Assembly: GCA_027490995.1 (NCBI GenBank)
Contig: JAIXWY010000003.1
Location: 434,001-498,000, forward strand
Source of the DNA: Opitutaceae bacterium
GTDB taxonomy: Bacteria > Verrucomicrobiota > Verrucomicrobiia > Opitutales > Opitutaceae
DNA: 64,000 bases
Direction of reading: 5' to 3'
Positions 20,563 to 28,183 of this stretch are shown piece by piece. Every line of letters begins with the position of its first letter. Within the stretch, counting starts at the first letter, position 1. Both the position numbers and the translations under genes were made by a program. A model generated the notes under the pieces. The model ran no database searches. It was not told where the DNA came from and saw only the letters and a list, made by a program, of their open reading frames with translations.

Positions 20563-20600
20563 GGCCGCGGGGTGGGGGACTTTTCTGGGGGGCGCGGCGG

Positions 20601-21917
20601 TCAGCGCAGCGCGAGGTTGTTCGGCCGGGTGTGGAGGGTCTGCACGACGGAGATGTTGCGCATCGCGAAGGCGGACTCGCAGTAGCAGAGGTAGTAGTGC
20701 CACTTGCGCACAAAGCGGTCGTCGAAGCCGAGGCGGCGGACCTCGTCGAGCCGCGCGTGGAACGTCTCACGCCAGGCTCGGAGCGTGCGCGCGTAGTCGT
20801 GGGCGAGGTCGTCGAGGTGGTGCAGGACGAAGCCACCGTGGCGGCTCATCAGTTCGTTGACGCGGTTCAGCGACAGGAGCAGCGAGCCGGGAAAGATGTG
20901 CTTCTGGATAAAGTCGACCCCGCGTCGGAATTCGCGGTAGCGGGAGTCCGGGCACGTGATGAATTGGAGGGCGACAAGACCACCGGGCCGCAGTCGGGCG
21001 TGCAGCGTCCGGCAGAAGTCCGGCAGGTACGCGTGGCCGATTGCCTCCATCATCTCGATCGAGACGATCTTATCGAACTGTCCCTCGATGTCCCGGTAGT
21101 CTTGGAGCCGCACCTCGATGCGTGACTCCAGTCCGGCGGCAGCGATCCGGCGGCGCGCGAGATCGTACTGCTGCTGCGAAATGGTCAGGGACGTTACGCG
21201 GCAACCATGGTGGGTGGCAGCGTGGAGGGCCCAGCCGCCCCAGCCGGTGCCGATCTCGAGCACGTGATCGGAGGGGGAAAGCTGCAGGCTACGGCAGAGA
21301 GCCTCGTTTTTCTCCCGCTGCGCGTCCGCCAGGGTGGTGGCTTCGTTTGCGTAGCGAGCGGACGAATACATCATGGACTCGTCGAGGAACAAGGCAAAGA
21401 AGTCGTTGGAGAGATCGTAGTGCCGAGCGATGTTGCGTCGGGCGGTGCGGCGCGAGTTCGGCTGGAGGAGGTGCTCGATGCGGTGGGCGAAGCGCAGCAG
21501 GTTTAGTCCCCAGGCGCGGGCGCGCCCGGCCGTCGAGCCGGAGAGCGTGGGGGCGTGTTCAACATTGAGCATGAACCACGCGAGCACCGACGGCAGGTCG
21601 GGTGTTTCCCAGTCGCCGTCGATAAACGACTCCGCGAAGCCGATATCGCCGGCGAGGACGCAGCGACGGAAGAAGCTCTCGCGGCGCACGCGCAGCGTGG
21701 CGATGGCGGACAGGCCCAGGGGAAGGTCGGGAGCGACCGGTTCGCCGGGTTCGCCGCAGTCGACGTGACCGCCCTCCGGCAACTCAATTCGCAGGCGACC
21801 GCGCGGCATCGCGCCGAAGGAGTTGAGCACGAGCCGCCGGTGGAACGACGGGCTTGCCGGGGGGCTGAAGTCCGAGGCGTCGGAGGGGCTGGAAGAAACG
21901 GGAGAGGAGTCGCTCAT
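20601..21917 (-). CDS. cfa: Cyclopropane-fatty-acyl-phospholipid synthase family protein
   Basis: 438 residues, full length for the family. Adds a methylene from SAM across double bonds of unsaturated acyl chains in membrane phospholipids. N-terminal lipid-binding domain (LSAIATLRVRRESFFRRCVLAGD, EGGHVDC), then ARRNIARHYDLSNDFFALFLD, MMYSSARY, SAM motif VLEIGTGWGGWALHAATHHG, VTSLTISQQQYDLARRRI, FDKIVSIEMMEAIGH and QFITCPDSRYREFRRGVDFI. Substrates other than simple cyclopropanation (for example methylation toward branched or furan fatty acids) are known for near relatives. Preceded by DUF1365 and an unusual duplicated junction (21913-22285). Confidence 0.93.
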   Translation of the reverse strand: MSDSSPVSSSPSDASDFSPPASPSFHRRLVLNSFGAMPRGRLRIELPEGGHVDCGEPGEPVAPDLPLGLSAIATLRVRRESFFRRCVLAGDIGFAESFIDGDWETPDLPSVLAWFMLNVEHAPTLSGSTAGRARAWGLNLLRFAHRIEHLLQPNSRRTARRNIARHYDLSNDFFALFLDESMMYSSARYANEATTLADAQREKNEALCRSLQLSPSDHVLEIGTGWGGWALHAATHHGCRVTSLTISQQQYDLARRRIAAAGLESRIEVRLQDYRDIEGQFDKIVSIEMMEAIGHAYLPDFCRTLHARLRPGGLVALQFITCPDSRYREFRRGVDFIQKHIFPGSLLLSLNRVNELMSRHGGFVLHHLDDLAHDYARTLRAWRETFHARLDEVRRLGFDDRFVRKWHYYLCYCESAFAMRNISVVQTLHTRPNNLALR

Positions 21918-21953
21918 GCGTCGGACGTCGTAGGCTGGGTAATCAAGGAAGCG
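21913..21953. repeat. Imperfect direct repeat, copy A (at the cfa start)
   Basis: Begins ctcatgcgtcgga and contains taggctgg; about 80 percent identical over roughly 41 bases to copy B 332 bases away. The cfa start codon lies in it. Confidence 0.65.
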
Positions 21954-22244
21954 TGGCAGGGCGGTCTGGGCTGGCGAGAGCTAGTAGAATCGCGGCAGAA
22001 CTAACAGAATCACGGAAAGGTGCAGCGCGCATGAGACCTTGGCAGATTAGCCGACTTTCCGTGAAGGAGGCGTGAAGAGACGATCGAAAGTCTGTGAGAT
22101 GCTCCGGGGGGAACGCCGCGCGTTGGCGTTTCGACTCGACCGGCGCCGCGAGCGATGGATCGGTGGTGACTCCGGGGTGATGGCGAGCCTGGCGTCCCGG
22201 AGCCCAACGGGTTTTTTAGGTAGGCGCGACAAGGGGCGGGAGCT
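21954..22244. other. Non-coding segment between cfa and DUF1365 genes
   Basis: About 290 bases between the two repeat copies, with no convincing gene. It holds a near-tandem pair AGAATCGCGG/AGAATCACGG (21987-22015), the inverted repeat CACGGAAAG...CTTTCCGTG, and on the plus strand a weak GC hairpin followed by six Ts (gggttttttagg, about 22209-22220). It looks like an insertion into a formerly tight gene junction. Confidence 0.5.
22011..22063. repeat. Inverted repeat with perfect 9-bp arms
   Basis: CACGGAAAG (22011-22019) and CTTTCCGTG (22055-22063), 35-base centre. Could be an operator pair or a long-loop hairpin. Confidence 0.5.
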
Positions 22245-22285
22245 CTCATGCGTCGGATGCCTTAGGCTGGAGAATCGAGGAGTGA
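22245..22285. repeat. Imperfect direct repeat, copy B (at the DUF1365 end)
   Basis: Partner of the repeat at 21913. On the minus strand it encodes the last residues of the DUF1365 protein (QPKASDA) and a stop that overlaps an ATG as ATGA. Confidence 0.65.
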
Positions 22286-23061
22286 GGACGGAGCAAGTCG
22301 CGCTGGTCCGCGGCGCGGGCGGACTTACGGAACCAAGGAACGGACTTCAGGAACAGGCGTAGGGCATGCCAATGGATGAGGGTGATGATGCGGAGGGTGA
22401 TCAGGGGATAGAGAACCGTAAACCACGCGAGACGCGAGTCCGTCAAGGGCCGCGCCGACCCGGTCAGGCGGCTGGTCAGGGTACGCTCCTCGCCGATGTA
22501 GTCGTCGATCTGGATCGCCATCGCGCTGTCCGGTACCGGAAGGAGGAAGTCGAAGGCCACGTCCACGTCGGAAAAGGGTGAGACGTAGAAGTGCTTGGGT
22601 ACCCTGAGGTGAAAGCGCCCGGCCTCGTCGCGGGTGGAGGGGCCGAGGAAGAACGGCTTCATCTCGCGGAAGGTGTTGGTGACTTCCGGGATCGCGGCGA
22701 CGGGTTCGCCGGTGCGATCGAAGCAGAAGTAGAATGAGACGGGATTGAAGAGGAAGCCGGCGACGCGGGGCAGGGTGATCAGGACGACGCGCCCGCCGGA
22801 GAGATCGACCCCATGTTGCTGTAGGACGGCTTGGACGCGGGCCTTGAGGGGGGCGCCGGCGGGCTGGTTGGTCGGGAGGAAGTCGGCGTCGCGAAAGGAG
22901 TAAAGTGCGTGTCCCTCGCTGGAAAACAGGCTCAGACGGTGGTCCAGCGCGGCAAGCTCATCCAGATCGATCGCGAAGAGAAAAATGCGGTAGCTGAAGG
23001 CGTGTCGCCGGGGGGAGAAGCGGGCGTGCATGACTTGGCACTCGTAGAGACAGGAGTTCAT
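22246..23061 (-). CDS. DUF1365 protein of the CFA cluster
   Basis: 271 residues. Family of unknown biochemistry that accompanies CFA synthases in many bacteria and is fused to them in some plants. Recognisable by YECQVMHARFSPRRHAFSYR at the start, VAGFLFNPVSFYFCFDRTG and HLRVPKHFYVSPFSDVD; one membrane-associated segment near the C terminus (LAWFTVLYPLITLRIITLIHWHALRLFL). The FAD-dependent amine-oxidase-like partner usually found with it is not in this window. First gene of the leftward cluster. Confidence 0.9.
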   Translation of the reverse strand: MNSCLYECQVMHARFSPRRHAFSYRIFLFAIDLDELAALDHRLSLFSSEGHALYSFRDADFLPTNQPAGAPLKARVQAVLQQHGVDLSGGRVVLITLPRVAGFLFNPVSFYFCFDRTGEPVAAIPEVTNTFREMKPFFLGPSTRDEAGRFHLRVPKHFYVSPFSDVDVAFDFLLPVPDSAMAIQIDDYIGEERTLTSRLTGSARPLTDSRLAWFTVLYPLITLRIITLIHWHALRLFLKSVPWFRKSARAADQRDLLRPHSSILQPKASDA

Positions 23062-23168
23062 GCGCGGCGGACGTTAGTACGGAGGTAAACCCCCTTTGCG
23101 GACGGACGCAACCCGTGAGAACGACGGGGTGATGGCCGGGTGTGCGCCGTGGGCGTGTCTACGGGCAC

Positions 23169-23202
23169 AAAAAAGGCGGCCGCAGGTAAACCCGCGGCCG
23201 CC
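23169..23202 (-). terminator. Rho-independent terminator of the Oar-like receptor gene
   Basis: On the minus strand, GGCGGCCGC (23202-23194) and GCGGCCGCC (23183-23175) make a perfect 9-bp stem with a 10-base loop followed by six Ts (23174-23169), 26 bases after the receptor stop codon. The clearest intrinsic terminator in the window. Confidence 0.92.
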
Positions 23203-23227
23203 GAAAGGTCCGAAGTGCGGGACCGGA

Positions 23228-26200
23228 TTAGAACTTAATCCGCATGCCGATCTGGGCCTGCCAGCGCGACACCGGGGTCTCGTCTACCGTCACCGGCACG
23301 CCATTAAGCGTGGTGGAGTTGAAGACGTAGTTCCACTGGCCCTTGCCGTTGTTCGCGGTCGGATTGAGGGTCGCTCCGGCGACCGCGCGGCGGTAGGAGA
23401 ACGGAACCTCCTCTTGGATGCCCCAGTCGCTGTCGAAGAGGTTCGCGAAGTTCAGGATGTTCGCGAAAACCTCGGCGCGGACCGACTTGAAGAGCGGGAT
23501 CTGCTGGGTGAGCTTCAGGTCGACCGTCTGCAGCCACGGGGACGTTTCGGAGTTACGCGCGGGATTGGAGCCCTTGAAGTCCTTGAGGGACGTGGTCTCG
23601 ACGAAGCGGAAGAACGCATCGCGCTGAGCGGTGTCGGCCCACGCCACGCGCGTATCATCCGGACCCGTCGGGACGTAGAGCAGGTCGTTGAAGGTCAGGC
23701 CGTCTCCGTTCGCGTCACCGTAGAAGACCCACGAGTACGGACGGCCGGTGCGGCCGATGTAGCTGAGGTTCACGGTCGTCGGGGCGTTCTTGACGAACTC
23801 GAAGCGCCGCGTGATCGACAGCACGACGGTATCCTTGATGTTCGTGTTCGAGACGGAATCGGTGTTCTCGTTCGGATTGAACACCGCGCGGTTCGAGTAG
23901 TTCGACAGCGCCACGGAGGACGTCATCGGGCTGACCTCGGTCGCGTTGCCGTTGGTCCACGAGGCGGACCAGGCCCAGTTGTTCTTCATCGGGCGGCTCA
24001 GGCTGATCGTGACGCCGCTGGCCTCGCCCTTGTCGGTGTTCGTGAGGTAGAGCACGTCGGCGAAGTTCGAGACGCGACGACGACCGGCGATGTTGCCGCT
24101 GGTCGAGCTGACGATGCTGGCGGCCGAGCCGAAGCGCAGGCGGCCGTCGGGAGCGAGGCCGGTGCCGTCGCCGTCGTTGGCCTGACGGTAGTTCAGGAAC
24201 TCGGTGTTCAGGCCGACATCGACGTCGTGGTAGTAATACTCCACCGTCAGGGTCGTATCCAACCACGGCAGCTGGTGGTCGATCGCGATATTGCTCTTCC
24301 ACAGCGCGGGCTGACGGAAGCTAGGATCGGTGATGTTGACGTTGGGGGGCGGATTGGCGGTGCCGGGGACGGACTGCGTGGCCGCGTTCGGGTTGAACGT
24401 GATGAGCGGACGCTCGGCGACGGCCGCGGTGTAGTTGTAGACCGCGCCGGCATTCGAGAAGGCGTTCGACAGCCACACGGCCGGGTTACGGCCTTGGAAG
24501 AGTCCGAAGCCGCCGCGGACCTGGGTCTTGCGCTGGGTCTCCATCTCGTACGTGAAGCCAAGGCGCGGAGCGTAGGTCGGGTTGCCGTCGTTGGTGGTGT
24601 TGTTGCGGGTGATCGGGATGCCCTTCGAGTCGACGAAGCCTGCCGTGGCAAAGCCCGGGGCGATCGGGGGAGCCTCGTCCACCACGGGCAGGTCGAAACG
24701 GATACCGGCCATGACCGTCAGTTGCGGATTCGGACGCCACGTGTCTTGCACGAAGCCGGCCAGAGCCGTGTAGCTCCAATTGGCGATGGCGTCGTTGATC
24801 GAGAACCCAGGGTAGGGCTTCTGGAGGATAAAGTTCGTCGGCGGGGTGCCAGCGAGGAAGGTCGCGGGCGAGGCGAACGTGTAGTTGCCCATCGTGTTTT
24901 GCACGAAAGCGTTCGAGTAGTCGGTGGTGATCTGCTCGCCGCCCACCGTGAAGGTGTGGTCGCCGAAGGTGTAGTCGCCGGAGAGCTTGAACTGCTTTTC
25001 CTTGCTGGTGAGGCGGTTCAGCTGACGGCTGTTTTCGGTACCGAAGATGATCGCACCGCTGGTGATCGTGGCGCCGGTATCGAGACGACGGCCGGTCAGG
25101 CCCTCGACGCGGACCATGGGGAACGGCGTGCCGCGATTGGCGGGCGTACCGTCGTAGTCGGTCATCGACACCGTGGCTTCCGTGCGGAAGTCGGGGGTCC
25201 ACTGGCTGTTGAGCTGCGCGGTGTAGCTATCCGTGTTGCGCGGTTGGTCGAACCAGTGATTGCTCAGCGACGTGGCGGTCGTGCTGCTGTAGTTCGCGAA
25301 GCTCGTATTCTGGCCGTAGTTGCGGCGGTAGGTGGCGGCCAGACGGTGATCGCGGGAGATATTCCAGTCGATCTTGCCGATGTAGGTTTCCTGCTCCTGC
25401 AGGTTGGTGCTCGGGCCGGAGAGGGTGCCCGGGTCGTAGTTCTGCGACTTCACGCGGGCGATGATCGAATCGATCGCGGCCAGTCCGGCGGCATCGGGGA
25501 CGAACGTCGCCTGCGGCGGGACCGTTTCACGCTCCAGCTTGTCGTAGGAGAACGAGAAGAAGAGTTTGTTCTTGATGATCGGACCGCTGAAGGTCGTGCC
25601 GAAGTTCTTCTCGTCGAAGGCTTCCTTCACGCCGGTGAGGGGATTCTTGGCGCGGAGGTTCTCGTTACTCATGCGGTAGTACACGCTGCCCCGGTACTTG
25701 TTGGTGCCGGAACGGATCACCGCGTTGATGACGGCGCCGGTGAAGCCGGCGTAGCGGACGTCGTAGGGAGAGAGCTGGATGCTCAGGGTTTCGAGGGCAT
25801 CGAGCGGAACCGGGCTGGCCAGAGACGAGAATCCGTTGGAATTGAGGCCGAATGGGTCGCCGGCCTGGACGCCGTCGATGAGGAACGAATTGTAGCGGAA
25901 GTTCTGGCCTTGGGCGCTGAGCTGGCCGCCTTGGTCGAGCGAACCGAGGAACATGCGCGAATCGAGACGGGCCACGTCCTGCACGCTGTTGCGGACCGTC
26001 GCGGTGTTGGCGATCGCGTCTTCGTCAAAGCTGCTTCCCGTGCCCATCTTGCCGGTGCCGAAGGTCAGGTCCTTGTCGGCCGACACGCTCACGGCCTCGA
26101 GGACGACGACATCGGAGGCGACAACGAAGGAGATGTCTGCGTTGGCACCGAGCTCGAGGAAGATGTCGCCTTTCTCTGCGGCGGAGATCGTTGATGACGA

Positions 26201-26479
26201 GACCTTCACGCTGTAGGGACCGCCGACGCGCAGGCCGGAGACGGAGTACTGACCGTTTGCACGGGTCAGGGTCGTCGCCACCGTGCCGGACGGCTGGTGA
26301 GTCACAGTCACGGAAGCCCCGGAGACGGGGTTATTGGCTTTGTCGGTGACAAAACCGCCGATGCCGGCGGTGGTGACACCTTGGGCAATCAGGCCCGGAG
26401 CGGCGAAAAGGGCCGCTGCGAGGCCGAGCAGGGCAAACCAGCCGGCCTTGGCCGTGCGGAGAGCGTGGGTTGGATTCAT
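23228..26479 (-). CDS. TonB-dependent outer-membrane receptor with carboxypeptidase-like regulatory domain (Oar-like)
   Basis: 1083 residues. Signal peptide (AGWFALLGLAAALFAAPGLIAQ), an N-terminal carboxypeptidase-regulatory-like beta domain (about 35-110; NPVSGASVTVTHQPSGTVAT, LRVGGPYSVKV), a plug domain (DVARLDSRMFLGSLDQGG, RYNSFLIDGVQAGDPFG) and a large beta barrel ending with F (QIGMRIKF). The layout is that of Oar/RagA-like receptors rather than siderophore FhuA types, so a bulky ligand such as peptide or glycan is possible. Stand-alone transcription unit with its own terminator. Confidence 0.93.
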   Translation of the reverse strand: MNPTHALRTAKAGWFALLGLAAALFAAPGLIAQGVTTAGIGGFVTDKANNPVSGASVTVTHQPSGTVATTLTRANGQYSVSGLRVGGPYSVKVSSSTISAAEKGDIFLELGANADISFVVASDVVVLEAVSVSADKDLTFGTGKMGTGSSFDEDAIANTATVRNSVQDVARLDSRMFLGSLDQGGQLSAQGQNFRYNSFLIDGVQAGDPFGLNSNGFSSLASPVPLDALETLSIQLSPYDVRYAGFTGAVINAVIRSGTNKYRGSVYYRMSNENLRAKNPLTGVKEAFDEKNFGTTFSGPIIKNKLFFSFSYDKLERETVPPQATFVPDAAGLAAIDSIIARVKSQNYDPGTLSGPSTNLQEQETYIGKIDWNISRDHRLAATYRRNYGQNTSFANYSSTTATSLSNHWFDQPRNTDSYTAQLNSQWTPDFRTEATVSMTDYDGTPANRGTPFPMVRVEGLTGRRLDTGATITSGAIIFGTENSRQLNRLTSKEKQFKLSGDYTFGDHTFTVGGEQITTDYSNAFVQNTMGNYTFASPATFLAGTPPTNFILQKPYPGFSINDAIANWSYTALAGFVQDTWRPNPQLTVMAGIRFDLPVVDEAPPIAPGFATAGFVDSKGIPITRNNTTNDGNPTYAPRLGFTYEMETQRKTQVRGGFGLFQGRNPAVWLSNAFSNAGAVYNYTAAVAERPLITFNPNAATQSVPGTANPPPNVNITDPSFRQPALWKSNIAIDHQLPWLDTTLTVEYYYHDVDVGLNTEFLNYRQANDGDGTGLAPDGRLRFGSAASIVSSTSGNIAGRRRVSNFADVLYLTNTDKGEASGVTISLSRPMKNNWAWSASWTNGNATEVSPMTSSVALSNYSNRAVFNPNENTDSVSNTNIKDTVVLSITRRFEFVKNAPTTVNLSYIGRTGRPYSWVFYGDANGDGLTFNDLLYVPTGPDDTRVAWADTAQRDAFFRFVETTSLKDFKGSNPARNSETSPWLQTVDLKLTQQIPLFKSVRAEVFANILNFANLFDSDWGIQEEVPFSYRRAVAGATLNPTANNGKGQWNYVFNSTTLNGVPVTVDETPVSRWQAQIGMRIKF

Positions 26480-26739
26480 GGTGTAGGCGAAGGGAAGGAA
26501 AGTCGGATTGGAGAAAAAGTCTAAGCTTCCGGTAAAAACGGAATCAGGCGTGTCGCGTCGAGTCTGGAAGTCCGGCGGAACGTAAAGTTTCCGTGTCGCC
26601 CTGACCGCTGTCGCGCTACGGCCGGATCTACAGTGAGTGATTGCCCCAAGATCGGTCGAGCCCCGAAAACCGGTCAGGCCAAAATCATCCGCCGACCAAG
26701 TCTTTGCTGGTCAGACGCTTTAGCTGTCGAGTGGCGTTA
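26480..26739. other. Intergenic region upstream of the Oar-like receptor
   Basis: 260 bases without a gene. A small hairpin TTCCG-gtaaaaa-CGGAA (26527-26543) lies in the receptor leader. No clear promoter consensus or operator recognised. Confidence 0.4.
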
Positions 26740-27822
26740 TCAGCCTTCGGAGCGCTCGATCCAGTCTGGGTGTCGCTCGGCATGCTCAGCGATCTCCTGA
26801 AAAATCTGTTCGGGGCCTCGGGTCGGGCGCCACCGCCACCGAGACTCGGCGCGACGCGCATCGAGCACGATCCAAGGAAGATCGTACGGACGGGGGGCTG
26901 GATCCTCGGTCACGGTGTGTGGACCGAAGCGGTCGTCGCACCACGCAGTCAACTGGCGCAGGGAGCGACCGGAGGCGAGACCTCCGCTGACGTGGAAGAC
27001 GCGAGATGCCGTCGAGGGTGCGTCGGTGGAGGAGGTCAGCTGGAGATGGACCAACTGGGCGAGGTCTGCCGGGTGCAGGCAGTCACGGACCTGGAACCCG
27101 TGCCCGCCGAACCCAATGTACCGGAGCGGGCGGCGTCGGAGGTGGCGGTTGATCCAGTAGGCAAAGATCCCTTGGTCGGCGCGACCGAACTGCCCCGCGC
27201 CAGCGAGCACGCCGCACCGATTGATCCAGACCGGGAAGCCGAAGGCCTCGCCGTACTCCAGTGCCAGAGTTTCACTGGCTAGTTTTGTGGCCCCGTACAG
27301 GGAGACGGGGGCCTCCGTGGAGAAGTCCTCGCGAATCCCGTGTTCAGACGCCCCGCTGACCGATGCTGCGGGTACGCTGGCATTCCAGCGAAACGCTCCC
27401 TTCTCTGCGGTAACCGGCAGCGCGGCGAGGGCGCGGATGGAGTAGACGCGGCTGGTGCTGAGGAGGATGAGTCCGGCCCGCTGCTGGCGGCAGTACTCGA
27501 GGAGGTGCAGCGTCCCACCGAGATTGTGTTCAACCAGTTGTCGAGAGGTGGCCCGCCCATCGATACCCGCGAGGACGCTGGGATTGGCGGCGGCATCGAT
27601 CACCCAATCGACCGTCGGTAGGGCTTCCACATCACTGGCGAGACGAAGATCGCCGTGGATGAGCCGGACCCCGAGTGTCCGCAGCGCGGAGCGGTTGGCT
27701 TCGCTTCCGGGCCGGCTGAGGTTATCGATCCCGATCAGATCCACCGCCGGGATTGCGGCGCGCAACGCGCTGGCGAGAGAGGTGCCGACAAAGCCTGCGG
27801 CGCCGGTGATCAGGATGCGCAT
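26740..27822 (-). CDS. NAD-dependent epimerase/dehydratase (extended SDR)
   Basis: 360 residues from the ATG at 27822. Nucleotide-sugar-modifying extended SDR: ITGAAGFVGTSLASAL binds NAD, DWVIDAAANPSV, LLSTSRVYS and the catalytic YGATK in SLYGATKLASETLALEYG. YIGFGGHGFQVRDCLHPADLAQL is the substrate side. Closest in style to the WcaG/CDP-paratose 2-epimerase group; the exact sugar cannot be told. Monocistronic; no polysaccharide cluster surrounds it. Confidence 0.88.
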   Translation of the reverse strand: MRILITGAAGFVGTSLASALRAAIPAVDLIGIDNLSRPGSEANRSALRTLGVRLIHGDLRLASDVEALPTVDWVIDAAANPSVLAGIDGRATSRQLVEHNLGGTLHLLEYCRQQRAGLILLSTSRVYSIRALAALPVTAEKGAFRWNASVPAASVSGASEHGIREDFSTEAPVSLYGATKLASETLALEYGEAFGFPVWINRCGVLAGAGQFGRADQGIFAYWINRHLRRRPLRYIGFGGHGFQVRDCLHPADLAQLVHLQLTSSTDAPSTASRVFHVSGGLASGRSLRQLTAWCDDRFGPHTVTEDPAPRPYDLPWIVLDARRAESRWRWRPTRGPEQIFQEIAEHAERHPDWIERSEG

Positions 27823-27987
27823 GCGGCAAGGGTTAGCCGACGAAGCGCTCCGGGTGAAGGCTCGAATGGCGGTCGGAATCGCGACGTCGGCGAGGGGAGG
27901 TACCTGAGGTGCAGGCGGATCCCGGAATCGGGACCTCCCGGAAGGCCGGCCAGCGAGCGACTTCGAGCAGGGCTGGCGGCGAACAAG

Positions 27988-28063
<76 letters not shown>

Positions 28064-28183
28064 GAGAAACGAAGGACGAGGAGAAACCCTGCGGCTGACG
28101 GGCGTCAACAGGGATTTTCGATTTCGAGAGCGTGCCGGCGGAATCGGCTGGGCAAGATCGGACCTTCGCGTTCAATCGAGGCG

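Noticed and set aside
22010-22249. Possible 79-residue protein starting in repeat copy B
   Set aside because: The ATG derives from the duplicated junction; the product is Arg/Pro-rich with no domain, and the sequence is better explained as non-coding insert.
22072-22362. Possible 96-residue plus-strand protein after a GGAGG-like site
   Set aside because: Overlaps the DUF1365 coding end on the other strand and has random composition; an RNA remains possible, but a protein is not supported.
23096-26194. A 1032-codon open frame antisense to the Oar-like receptor gene
   Set aside because: High-GC codon bias opens the opposite frame; the product is Arg/Val/Gly-rich without any domain, while the other strand encodes a complete receptor.
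26641-27282. Plus-strand open frame of 213 codons
   Set aside because: Mostly antisense to the epimerase gene and lacks any recognisable feature.
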